From: an uncultured Oceanospirillaceae bacterium
Lineage (GTDB): Bacteria > Pseudomonadota > Gammaproteobacteria > Pseudomonadales > Balneatricaceae
DNA: 64,000 nucleotides
Assembly: GCA_913057435.1 (NCBI GenBank)
Contig: CAJXNY010000020.1
Span: 1-64,000 of the forward strand
Direction: 5' to 3'
The notes below the pieces were generated by a model. It did not search any database and was not told the origin of the DNA. It saw only the letters and a program-made list of their open reading frames with translations. The translations under genes and the position numbers were made by a program. Numbering within the stretch: position 1 is the stretch's first letter; each line of letters begins with the position of its first letter. Positions 6,379 to 14,497 of the stretch are shown here, one piece after another.

Positions 6379-8649
6379 ATGAAGATTGATTTTTGCAAGA
6401 ATGATTTTTCAGTTCGTTACATTAAAACAATGATGGTTACGTACTGTATCGTTGTAGTGATATCTGCTGCACTGCTGTTTCTTCAGAATAGTGAAAAAGT
6501 CAAAAATGAAAAAATAAGAATTACAGGTGAATTTAAAAGCCATTCGTTAGCGCTTGATAACCTGGTGGTTAGTGTTGAAGAACATCTTAATTTGTTCAGT
6601 AAGAAAGCAGAAAGCTATTTCATAGATGATTATTCAGATAGGTACGAAAATAATTTGTTTTCATCGCTATCTGATTCTGACGAAGGGATTTATCATCTGG
6701 ATAATATTCCTTATTCTTACCGAGAGGAAAATATTGGAAATTTGACGGGTTATGGACACGTCAATGAAATTGATGTTTCACTTAAGAGTGAAATAGACAT
6801 GGCGCTGTCTCTTAACAGTCTTTTTCAGGCTGCGAAAGAAAATATACCCAACTCATCATGGATTTACTACACTTCAAAACGTCAGTTTATTAATATATAC
6901 CCGTGGGTGGAATCGTCGTCATTTAGTTATCTTGATGAACTTAAAACACATGAATTTTACCGTTGGGGATTACCTGAAGAAAACCCTGATGGCGTATCAT
7001 TCTGGACGCCTATTTATATTGATGAGGCAGGTGATGGCTTAATGGTGACGTCGGCCAAACCAATCTATAAAAAGAGTGAGTTTGTCGGTACCGTTGCGAT
7101 TGATATTACACTCGATCGCTTGATTAACTTTGTGACTACGTTTGATCATGATGCGGGCGATATGCTAATTGTTAACCAGCAAAATCAGATCATCGCTCAT
7201 CCGGTTTTAACCGGAGCTGTTAGTAATAAACTGAAAAATATTGATGATGTTTTACCTGGTGGTCTTTCCGGCAATAGTCAGGACTTGTTTAATAAAAAAC
7301 CTATGACGATTCATACCTATAACGACTATAGTTACATCTGGTATGAAATGAAAAGTGCGCCCTGGCGTGTTATGTATGTTTACAGTGATAATAAGCTAAG
7401 TTATCAGGACTGGATTAAGATAAATGCTGAGTTTTTCCTGTTGATTATTGCGTTGTCGATAATGATTTATATTTCAAACAAAGTGACATTCAATGAATTT
7501 ATTAACCCGGCTGAAAAACTTGTAAATCACATTTCTCTTGAAAGCAAAGAGACAGGAAAAGCAGTTGATAAGCGGGTTCCTCCTCCGTGGATACCCTGGT
7601 TTGATAAAATAACGGAAATTTTTTCTGAAAATAACCACCTGATACAGGAAATTAAAGAAAAGAACGAATCTCTGTTGGAGAAAAATACGGCACTAGAACG
7701 TTATATGCCTAAAACTATTGTCCTTATTAATGTTCAGCCTGAATGTGGTAGCAGTACTCTTGGCCATATGCTTGCCAGGTCATTTATGAGCTCAGCTTCG
7801 GAGACAAAATCGACGGTCTATCTGGAATATCCACGTCTTGAGAAAACATTCCGTGACTGCCTGGTTCGCGATGAAAAAAATATTTACCATCATCCTGATG
7901 GTTTCGATATATGGGGCAGATATGATTTTGGTGTTATGCCAGAGCTAGCCCGGTCGTCAATGTTAATGAATAATGTATTGGAGAACTACAGTAATGTTGT
8001 TATCAGTGTAAGTGCAGATAAGATTGATGAGTCTGAACTGGATGTTATCCTTAAATATGCGAAGGTCATTGTTTTAGTGATGCCTACAAAATCAGGGTAT
8101 GAAGCTGAGTTTGAACGCGTTTCAAGGCAGGTTAAGCTTAACGTCCGTCAAGATAAAACATCAATATACTCTCTATATAACTCTATAGATGGTTTGGTTT
8201 CAGAAGAAAACGGTAGTGCTGATTTTACGATCCCATATATGGAAGCAGGGTTTAAAATTTCAAAACACTCATTTGATATTCCAGAGGCTGCTGTTTCTGT
8301 CGTTAGTGAACTGATTGATCGCGTTGAACGAACTCAACAGATATCAATCTTTATTCCGACGACAACCAATATTGATGAAGTTGCCGATACCTCCGCCTAT
8401 GTAGATAAAACCATGGTGCTGTTTGGTGAAAAGTTTGGTGGTGCAACCTGTAGCGAAGCCAATGGAGTATGGAACAGTAGTAAAGGAGGTTTGGTGAGTG
8501 AAACGGTGAATATTGTTGCTAGCTATACTACCGAAGAAGGTTTAAACCGGCATGTTGATGATGTGATTGAGTACGTTAAATCTATAAAGCAGGAGCTTAA
8601 TCAGGATGCAATGGCTATTGAAATTAACAAAAAACTTATCTTGATTTAA
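6379..8649 (+). CDS. Membrane sensor: dCache, degenerate MinD/CpaE-like P-loop domain, FGGAT C-terminal domain
   Basis: A 756-residue protein. A membrane helix (about 14-36) is followed by a large periplasmic domain with the dCache hallmark TSAKPIYKKSEFVGTVAIDI (224-243). A second helix (about 348-366) leads to a HAMP/linker-like region and a coiled coil (415-442). Residues 445-650 resemble the MinD/CpaE fold. The P-loop is QPECGSSTLG (453-462) without the usual lysines, the signature strand VYLEYPR (480-486) replaces the acidic motif, and VVISVS (540-545) replaces Walker B, so hydrolysis is doubtful. The last 100 residues form a separate domain with FGGATCSEANGVW and NQDAMAIEIN, which I recognise only as a conserved domain of unknown role. 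No kinase, GGDEF or MCP output module is present. The gene is AT-rich and coupled to the gene after it. Confidence 0.75.
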   Translation: MKIDFCKNDFSVRYIKTMMVTYCIVVVISAALLFLQNSEKVKNEKIRITGEFKSHSLALDNLVVSVEEHLNLFSKKAESYFIDDYSDRYENNLFSSLSDSDEGIYHLDNIPYSYREENIGNLTGYGHVNEIDVSLKSEIDMALSLNSLFQAAKENIPNSSWIYYTSKRQFINIYPWVESSSFSYLDELKTHEFYRWGLPEENPDGVSFWTPIYIDEAGDGLMVTSAKPIYKKSEFVGTVAIDITLDRLINFVTTFDHDAGDMLIVNQQNQIIAHPVLTGAVSNKLKNIDDVLPGGLSGNSQDLFNKKPMTIHTYNDYSYIWYEMKSAPWRVMYVYSDNKLSYQDWIKINAEFFLLIIALSIMIYISNKVTFNEFINPAEKLVNHISLESKETGKAVDKRVPPPWIPWFDKITEIFSENNHLIQEIKEKNESLLEKNTALERYMPKTIVLINVQPECGSSTLGHMLARSFMSSASETKSTVYLEYPRLEKTFRDCLVRDEKNIYHHPDGFDIWGRYDFGVMPELARSSMLMNNVLENYSNVVISVSADKIDESELDVILKYAKVIVLVMPTKSGYEAEFERVSRQVKLNVRQDKTSIYSLYNSIDGLVSEENGSADFTIPYMEAGFKISKHSFDIPEAAVSVVSELIDRVERTQQISIFIPTTTNIDEVADTSAYVDKTMVLFGEKFGGATCSEANGVWNSSKGGLVSETVNIVASYTTEEGLNRHVDDVIEYVKSIKQELNQDAMAIEINKKLILI

Positions 8650-8659
8650 GGAGGTTGAC

Positions 8660-9076
8660 GTGTATTTTTCGCTGGAAGCAATTGGTATCTATGGAGCGAT
8701 TTTGGGTGTCTGGGCGACTTGCTGGACGTATATCAGCAACAAGCGGCTGGATGTTTTTCAACTCTATGTTGATAAGTTTAATGAAATCATTACACCCGAC
8801 GACATAGAGTGGTGGCGGTTGGCAATGAAGAATGATCCTGTCCCGAAAGAGCAGTGCCATCAGTGTGAAATTAAAATGCTGAGGTATCTTAATCTCGTTT
8901 GGGAAGAACACTTTCTTTATTCTGAACGAATGATTTCTGAAAGATTATGGAAACTATGGAAGCCTAATATTATATTCGTGTTGAATACAGACTTATGTAA
9001 AAAAGTATTTGTTCAGCATGAGGATGAATTTGGGGCCAGTTTCTGTCGCTGGGTTCGAGAGGTCAGTCAGGTATAG
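8660..9076 (+). CDS. Small membrane-anchored protein of unknown function
   Basis: A 138-residue protein starting with GTG 8660, placed 5 bases after an excellent Shine-Dalgarno sequence (TAAGGAGGT, 8647-8655) that lies across the end of the preceding gene. Residues 5-25 form one membrane helix; the rest is a cytoplasmic helical domain rich in Trp, Glu and His. Its segments WEEHFLYSERMI and KKVFVQHEDEFGASFCRWV have no motif I can name. The 10-base spacing from the sensor gene and matching AT-rich composition show the two were acquired together and are probably made in a fixed ratio. Confidence 0.65.
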   Translation: MYFSLEAIGIYGAILGVWATCWTYISNKRLDVFQLYVDKFNEIITPDDIEWWRLAMKNDPVPKEQCHQCEIKMLRYLNLVWEEHFLYSERMISERLWKLWKPNIIFVLNTDLCKKVFVQHEDEFGASFCRWVREVSQV

Positions 9077-9232
9077 CATCTCAAATCAGGGTAGGCCGGG
9101 TTTGTATTCCCCTCACCAATTTTCAGCCCTGATGCTTTAGCTTTACCGGCGCGGATCACGCCATTGGTGAATTGCCCGATATCAACGGGGCTATCCGGGC
9201 TGGCCGGATAACCCAGTGGCAGTCCAGCCCGG

Positions 9233-10189
9233 TCAGATTACCCCCCATAACCGGAACAGGTAGATGCCCAGGCTCAGAGTGAGGGTGGAGCCCAGGGTGG
9301 TGGTCAGGACGATGTTGGCGGCCAGCTGGGCGTTGCCGCCCATGCCGCGTGCCATGACGAAGCTGGCAGCGGCGGTGGGGCAGCCGAACAGTACAAACAG
9401 CATGGCCAGCTGCTGGCCTTCAAAGCCATACCACCAGGCCCCGGCGGTAAGAATCACCGGCAGGATCAGCAGTTTGCTGGCGGTGGCCCAGGCAGCCTGG
9501 GCGGAGGTGTCGCGCAGGCTTTTCAGGCTGAGTGAACCGCCGATGGCCAGCAGCGCCAGCGGCAGGGTGAGGTTGGCGAAGTACTGGCCGGTTTTATTGA
9601 GGATGCCGGGCAGCTCCAGCTGAAAAATGGAGATCGGCAGGGCCAGCAGCACCGCCAGGATCAGCGGGTTTTTGATGATCTCCAGCAGCGCGCTGGTCAG
9701 GTTCAGCCGGTTGGTTTGTTGCATCGGCAGGGTGAGGCAGATGATCGACAGAGTGTTATAAAGCGGGATCACCATGGCCAATAGAATCGCCCCCTGGGCC
9801 AGCCCGGAATCACCGAACAGGTTATAGGCCACAGCCAGCCCGACAATGCCGTAGTTACCCCGAAAAGCGCCCTGTATAAACACCCCCAGATCCCGCCCAT
9901 CCGTAATCCAGCGCGCCGCCAGCCACCATAAGAGTAAGTACGTACTTACTGTGCCGCCTACCAGGTAAATAAGTTGTTGCACATCGAACACCGCCTGGAA
10001 GTCGGTACGCACGATGGCCATAAACACCAGTGCAGGCAGGGTAAGGGTGAATACCAGCCGGGAGGCGGTGGCGACAAAGTTATCGTCAATCAGCCGGATG
10101 CGTTTGAGAAAAATGCCAAGGAAAACGATAAAGAAAATTGGCGCGGTGACATTGGCGGTAAAGGCCAGCGATTGCAGATAAGACTCCAC
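9233..10189 (-). CDS. AEC-family (auxin efflux carrier) transporter
   Basis: A 318-residue protein from GTG 10189, preferred because it restores the usual length of about 310 residues; an ATG at 10282 would add a non-homologous tail. It has about 10 membrane segments, beginning with VTAPIFFIVFLGIFLKRIRLI and ending with GIYLFRLWGVI. Features of the family include the NYGIVGLAVAYNLFG helix and the C-terminal FGCPTAAASFVMARGMGG motif. Such carriers export or import small organic acids; the substrate is unknown. It lies downstream of the TetR-controlled redox operon on the same strand, with 135 bases between. A decayed copy of its 3' end lies at 5956-6035. Confidence 0.8.
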   Translation of the reverse strand: MESYLQSLAFTANVTAPIFFIVFLGIFLKRIRLIDDNFVATASRLVFTLTLPALVFMAIVRTDFQAVFDVQQLIYLVGGTVSTYLLLWWLAARWITDGRDLGVFIQGAFRGNYGIVGLAVAYNLFGDSGLAQGAILLAMVIPLYNTLSIICLTLPMQQTNRLNLTSALLEIIKNPLILAVLLALPISIFQLELPGILNKTGQYFANLTLPLALLAIGGSLSLKSLRDTSAQAAWATASKLLILPVILTAGAWWYGFEGQQLAMLFVLFGCPTAAASFVMARGMGGNAQLAANIVLTTTLGSTLTLSLGIYLFRLWGVI

Positions 10190-10324
10190 GGAAGGTCCCT
10201 GATGGCGGATAAACAGGGGCGCGAGTTTAGCACTGCCGGCGGCCGTTTCGGTGTATTTAAGCGCGGGCGCATGTTGGGGCACATTATGCTGGGCCCCAAT
10301 GGCGCGGGTTTTTGGCAGTGTGGT

Positions 10325-12409
10325 TTACAGCTCAATCGTCAGTGTAGCGCTGGCCGGTCGGGCGCAGCATAACAGGACTTCCTGCTCATCCACGTCGGCG
10401 CTGGGGGGCTGCGGGTAATACACCTGGCCCTGGCTGAGGCTGGCTTTGCAGCTGCCGCACTGGCCGTTGCGACAGGCGAACTCGGGGCTGAAACCGTGAG
10501 CTTCGGCCAGTTCCAGCAGGCTGCCATCGGCGGGCTGCCAGGCCAGTTCGGTGCCATCGATACTGACCTGCGCCTGCTCGATCTCCGGTGTCGATGCGGT
10601 ATTGGCGGTGGCGTTCGGGTAGCAGCGCTGGAGCTGGGCCGGGCCGAACGATTCGGCGAAAATCTGTTCATCCTGTACCCCCAGCATGCGCAGCTGATCA
10701 TAGCTGTGCTGCATAAAACCGGCCGGGCCACAGAGGTAAATCTGATGGCGTTGCAGCGGTCCCAGGCTGTGCAGTAATGGGCCGTCTATATGCCCCTGAT
10801 ATTGATAGTCTGGCCCTTGCAGCAGTTCCGGTTCGGGCTGGCTGAGCACTGAAATGACCTTGATCTCACCGCCCGCCATGGCCGACAGCATCGCCAGCTC
10901 TGCTTTGAATGCCCGCTGAGCGGCGTTGCGGGCGCTGTAGATCAGCGTGACCGGTCGCAGCCGCCGTTTGGCGATCGCGGTGTTCACCAGCTGGCGCACC
11001 ATGGACAGCAGCGGGGTGATGCCGACACCCGCCGCCAGCAGTAAAAGTGGGCCACGGGCATCGTCCTGCAGGGTGAATTCACCTGCCGGGCCACGGGCCT
11101 GTAATTTCATGCCGGGGCGGATCTGCTGGTGCAGGTAGTGGGAAAAGGTGCCGGGACTGCCGTCGCTGTGCTGGTCCCGTTTGACGCTGATGCGCAGCTG
11201 GGCATCATCCATCGCGCTGGACAGGCTGTAGCTGCGCTGCTGGCGCTGGCCGTCGATTTCGGCGCGAAAGGTCAGAAACTGTCCGGCCCTGAACTGCGGC
11301 CGGTAGGCCTGCTGCGGCTGCAGATAAAATGAGCGAATCCGCTCACTCTCATCTTCGATTTCAACCACGGTGAAGCTTTGCCAGCGCTGCTGATCCGTTG
11401 CGGCTTTCTGGCGGGCATGGGCCTCGGCCCAGCTGCCGGTGAGTAAGGTGTTGTCGGAATAGTCGGGGGCTTGCCAGCGCAGGGGCAGGGCATTTTTCAG
11501 CCAGCGACCCTGGCTGAGAGTAAAGCGCCAGAGTCGTTCTGCGCCGCTGAAATGCGCCAGCAACGGGTGCTGGTTGAGGATCTCTGCCTGGCCGGTGAGG
11601 GTCAGCAGGTGGCCCTGGTCGAAGTCGATGAACAGCAGCCCGGCCCGTGGATTGAGCAGGAAGTTACCCAGCGTATTGAAGTGAGAGTTACCGGCAAAAT
11701 CGGGGATTAGCAGGCTGTCCTGGCCGTTGTGCTCTTCAATGTGGATAAAACCGGGCTGGCCCCCGCGATGGGAGATATCCACACCCTGGCTGGCATCCTG
11801 AACATCGGCCAGCGCATTGTTGCGGCTGCTGCTGGCAATAAAAAAGGTATCAGCCTGGCGAATCAGCGCCTGGGCACTGCTATCCAGCCGTTGCAGGGGT
11901 TCGGTTGTTGTTACGGGCGGGCTGGCTGTCGGGCTGAGCAGGGGCCGGTTCTGAATATATTGCGGGCAGTTGCCAAACGCCTGAATCACCGCCAGTTCCA
12001 TGCCTTGCTGATCACTGCGACTGACCACGGTAGACAGGCGATTGCGCCGGCGGCTGGCCAGATCAATCCCCAGCAGACCCAGCGCCACGCCGTCGGGCTG
12101 CCCGGCCAGCGTCTCAGCCAGCGGATCACCGGCGATAACCGGGCTGTTGATCTGTAGTCGGTGCGGGTCGGGGCTGTGGATAAAGCCCGGTTCGCCGTAC
12201 AGCAGCGAGGCCCAGGGATTGCCGTCAGCATCGGCGTGGCCGGCCAGGATGAACGGCTGCTGTTGATAAAAATTGCGGTGCTGCTCCGGCATATGATCAC
12301 GGATCACCTGGCGACCGAACTGTTCCATCTGTTCGCGCACACCGGCCTGTTTTTGCAGGGTCTGTTCGCCGATGTGAAACGGCGAAGGCTGTGTCTCAGA
12401 GTCCATCAT
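10325..12409 (-). CDS. Fusion: PNPOx-like flavin barrel, ferredoxin reductase and 2Fe-2S ferredoxin
   Basis: A 694-residue cytoplasmic protein. Residues about 45-330 form a pyridoxamine-phosphate-oxidase-like split barrel (ILAGHADADGNPWASLLYG, later GNFLLNPRAGLLFIDF). Residues about 345-590 are an FNR-type reductase with the FAD motif RSYSLS and the nucleotide site LLAAGVGITPLLSMVRQL. The C-terminal 85 residues are a plant-type [2Fe-2S] domain with CRNGQCGSC and a distal Cys in LLCCARP. Electrons would flow from NAD(P)H through the flavin to the iron-sulfur domain and the flavin barrel. The natural substrate is unknown. It is third in an operon after HPP and GST genes. Confidence 0.85.
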   Translation of the reverse strand: MMDSETQPSPFHIGEQTLQKQAGVREQMEQFGRQVIRDHMPEQHRNFYQQQPFILAGHADADGNPWASLLYGEPGFIHSPDPHRLQINSPVIAGDPLAETLAGQPDGVALGLLGIDLASRRRNRLSTVVSRSDQQGMELAVIQAFGNCPQYIQNRPLLSPTASPPVTTTEPLQRLDSSAQALIRQADTFFIASSSRNNALADVQDASQGVDISHRGGQPGFIHIEEHNGQDSLLIPDFAGNSHFNTLGNFLLNPRAGLLFIDFDQGHLLTLTGQAEILNQHPLLAHFSGAERLWRFTLSQGRWLKNALPLRWQAPDYSDNTLLTGSWAEAHARQKAATDQQRWQSFTVVEIEDESERIRSFYLQPQQAYRPQFRAGQFLTFRAEIDGQRQQRSYSLSSAMDDAQLRISVKRDQHSDGSPGTFSHYLHQQIRPGMKLQARGPAGEFTLQDDARGPLLLLAAGVGITPLLSMVRQLVNTAIAKRRLRPVTLIYSARNAAQRAFKAELAMLSAMAGGEIKVISVLSQPEPELLQGPDYQYQGHIDGPLLHSLGPLQRHQIYLCGPAGFMQHSYDQLRMLGVQDEQIFAESFGPAQLQRCYPNATANTASTPEIEQAQVSIDGTELAWQPADGSLLELAEAHGFSPEFACRNGQCGSCKASLSQGQVYYPQPPSADVDEQEVLLCCARPASATLTIEL

Positions 12410-12472
12410 GGGTTCCTTCTTCTATAGGGCTGTGCCAGCAACGGCCCTGTCACTGGCGACGGCCTGAGTGGA

Positions 12473-13096
12473 TCAGGCGTTGAGGCCCGCTTTACTGGCG
12501 GCCATTGGTATAAAGCCTGGCAGGTGTTCCACACGCTGCAACCAGCGGCGCAGATGCGGGTAGTCCGCCAGCGAGACATTCCCCTCAGGGGCATGGGCGA
12601 TGTAGCTGTAATTGGCGACATCCGCCAGCGTTGGCCCGCTGCCAACCAGCCAGTCCCGACCCTCGAGCTGCTGGTCCAGTACGGCCAGAGTACTGTGAGC
12701 GAGGGTGATGGCCTTGTCGGCATCAAGTGGCGCACCAAACACCGTAATCAGACGAGCCGTGGCCGGGCCGTTGGCGATCTTGCTGGCGGCCAGCGACAGG
12801 TACTGCTCAACCTGGGCGGCCAGCACTGGGTCACTCGGCAGCCACTGGTCACTGTCGTCATAGCGTCGGGCCAGGTAGATGATGATGGCGTTGGAGTCGG
12901 CCAGGGTGATGTCGCCATCCTCCAGCACGGGCACCTGACCAAACGGGTTTTTTTTCAGAAAGGTCGGGCCTTTGTGTTCACCGTTCAGCAGATCGACATC
13001 CACATAGCTGGCTTCCAGCCCCAGCAGGGAAAGAAACAGTTCGGCCCGGTGGGCATGGCCGGACAGTGGGTGACGATAAAGAGTGATATTGGACAT
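12473..13096 (-). CDS. Glutathione S-transferase
   Basis: A 207-residue GST. The N-terminal thioredoxin-fold half has RHPLSGHAHRAELFLSLLG, with Ser in the catalytic-loop position, plus the conserved FGQVPVLEDGDITLADSNAI, which holds the cis-Pro and the glutathione gamma-glutamyl site. The C-terminal helical domain has the GPTLADVANYSYIA motif. The start at 13096 has an AGGAG about 8 bases upstream. It lies between the HPP gene and the redox fusion gene, suggesting detoxification of an electrophile or quinone. Confidence 0.9.
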   Translation of the reverse strand: MSNITLYRHPLSGHAHRAELFLSLLGLEASYVDVDLLNGEHKGPTFLKKNPFGQVPVLEDGDITLADSNAIIIYLARRYDDSDQWLPSDPVLAAQVEQYLSLAASKIANGPATARLITVFGAPLDADKAITLAHSTLAVLDQQLEGRDWLVGSGPTLADVANYSYIAHAPEGNVSLADYPHLRRWLQRVEHLPGFIPMAASKAGLNA

Positions 13097-13136
13097 GTGG
13101 GTAACTCCTGGTGGGATCAGTGTGCTGAGTCGGGGT

Positions 13137-13631
13137 TCAGAACCAGCGCTGTGGATAAGGTTGTTGCTGCAGGCGGTGGTACAGGGCCGCCAGCACAACA
13201 ATTAACAGGGTGCCTGGCAGGATCGGGCTGAGCAGAAAGCCCCAGCTTTTACCGGCCAGCATGATCAGTAACGGGTTCGCCCCGGCGGGTGGATGCAGGG
13301 TGCCGGTCAGCATCATCAGGCTGATTGCCAGCCCGACCGCCAGCCCCAGGCTCCAGCTGTGAACGCCGAACAGACTGACGACAATCAGCCCGACCAGTGC
13401 TGCCAGCAGGTGACCGCCGACGATATTGCGTGGCTGGGCCAGCGGGCTGGCGGGCAGGGCGAACACAATCACCATGGTTGCGCCAAACGGGGCCATCAGC
13501 CACAGGCCAAGGCCATCCTGCTGGCTAAGGGCGGCCAGCAAAGTGATCACCAGCATGCCGCCCAGCCCGGCAAGTAGCGGGGCGGTTAAGCGCTGGCGCA
13601 GAGTTGAAATGAGGCTCGCGGGTTGAGGCAT
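13137..13631 (-). CDS. HPP-family membrane protein
   Basis: A 164-residue protein with four membrane segments and the family motifs LMAPFGATMVIVF and GTLHPPAGANPLL. Some HPP proteins transport nitrite in plants and cyanobacteria, but the bacterial role is mostly unknown. It is the first gene of the minus-strand operon and its promoter carries the twin operators described at 13660-13707. The GST gene starts about 40 bases downstream. Confidence 0.85.
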   Translation of the reverse strand: MPQPASLISTLRQRLTAPLLAGLGGMLVITLLAALSQQDGLGLWLMAPFGATMVIVFALPASPLAQPRNIVGGHLLAALVGLIVVSLFGVHSWSLGLAVGLAISLMMLTGTLHPPAGANPLLIMLAGKSWGFLLSPILPGTLLIVVLAALYHRLQQQPYPQRWF

Positions 13632-13659
13632 GGCTGTGTCCTGGTCAAAAAATACGAAG

Positions 13660-13707
13660 TAGACCGAACTGTCTCCTCCTTTCCTATAAGGTAGACCGAT
13701 CTGTCTA
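13660..13707. promoter_or_regulatory. Twin TetR-type operators between hpp operon and tetR gene
   Basis: TAGACCGAACTGTCT (13660-13674) and TAGACCGATCTGTCTA (13692-13707) are near-identical and each is partly palindromic around TAGAC...GTCTA. They are spaced 32 bases start to start, about three helical turns. They lie in the only intergenic region shared by the divergent hpp operon and tetR gene, so the regulator probably binds both and represses in both directions. Confidence 0.75.
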
Positions 13708-13750
13708 TTTATGTCAAACTCTTTTCAGTCATCTATAGCAACGGATATTT

Positions 13751-14335
13751 ATGAGTACGCAAAGCAGTGATAAGCGCACCCTGCTGGTCGAAACGGCACT
13801 GGACCTGTTTTATCGGCAGGGGATTCACGCGGTTGGCATCAATGAGGTGCTCAAGGTCTCCGGCGTGGCCAAGAAGACGCTCTATAACCACTTCAGCAGC
13901 AAGGAGGCGTTGATTGTCGCGACGGTGGAACAGCGTGATCAGCGTTTTCAGGCCTGGTTAACTAAGCGACTGGCCAAGGTTGCGGCCGGGCGGGCAACTA
14001 TTGAGGCAATCTTTATCGCCGTTGATGACTGGATTAACGAGCGAGACCCCGCGCTGGGGCCGTTTCGAGGCTGTTTCTTTATCAATACCAGTGCTGAATA
14101 CAGCGAAGACTCTTGTGAGATATTCCAGTGCTGCCAGCGCCATAAACAGTCCATCAGAGGGGTGCTCTACCAGCATGCGCTGGTGGCACTGGGGGAAGAG
14201 GCCGCTGCTCAGCGGCTGGCAGACAGCCTGGTGTTGTTGAAAGAGGGAGCGATTGTGGCGGGCCACCTGATGGGCGATAAACAGGCGGCGGTGAAAGCGC
14301 GGGAGACGGCCCGGCGGCTGATGGGGCTGGGGTGA
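13751..14335 (+). CDS. TetR-family regulator of the hpp-gst-redox operon
   Basis: A 194-residue repressor. The N-terminal HTH has LDLFYRQGIHAVGINEVLKV and SGVAKKTLYNHFSSKEAL. The ligand-binding domain carries FRGCFFINTSAEY, typical of one TetR subfamily. It is divergent from the HPP gene with twin operators between. Its ligand is not known; by context it is likely a reactive or quinone-like compound handled by the GST and flavin enzymes. Confidence 0.85.
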   Translation: MSTQSSDKRTLLVETALDLFYRQGIHAVGINEVLKVSGVAKKTLYNHFSSKEALIVATVEQRDQRFQAWLTKRLAKVAAGRATIEAIFIAVDDWINERDPALGPFRGCFFINTSAEYSEDSCEIFQCCQRHKQSIRGVLYQHALVALGEEAAAQRLADSLVLLKEGAIVAGHLMGDKQAAVKARETARRLMGLG

Positions 14336-14497
14336 GCATATGACAAATCCTAACCTTTGTTTATAGATCTAACCGTTACCCCCAATCATTCATCTGAATG
14401 ACTTATATCGGACATCTGGCCGACATGTTGATTCCTTAAAGTCTGTGCGATCTGAATTTGATTCGATCACTTCAACCCGACAGACCAGGAAGCAACC

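Noticed and set aside
9074-9241. Open frame of about 56 codons on the minus strand between the small membrane protein gene and the AEC gene
   Set aside because: It has no good start or ribosome site, no recognisable motif, and lies directly after the AEC stop; it may be a decayed fragment but cannot be supported.
14336-14497. Possible riboswitch in the leader of the peptide-binding protein gene
   Set aside because: No conserved aptamer pattern could be recognised; the region reads as an ordinary promoter and leader.
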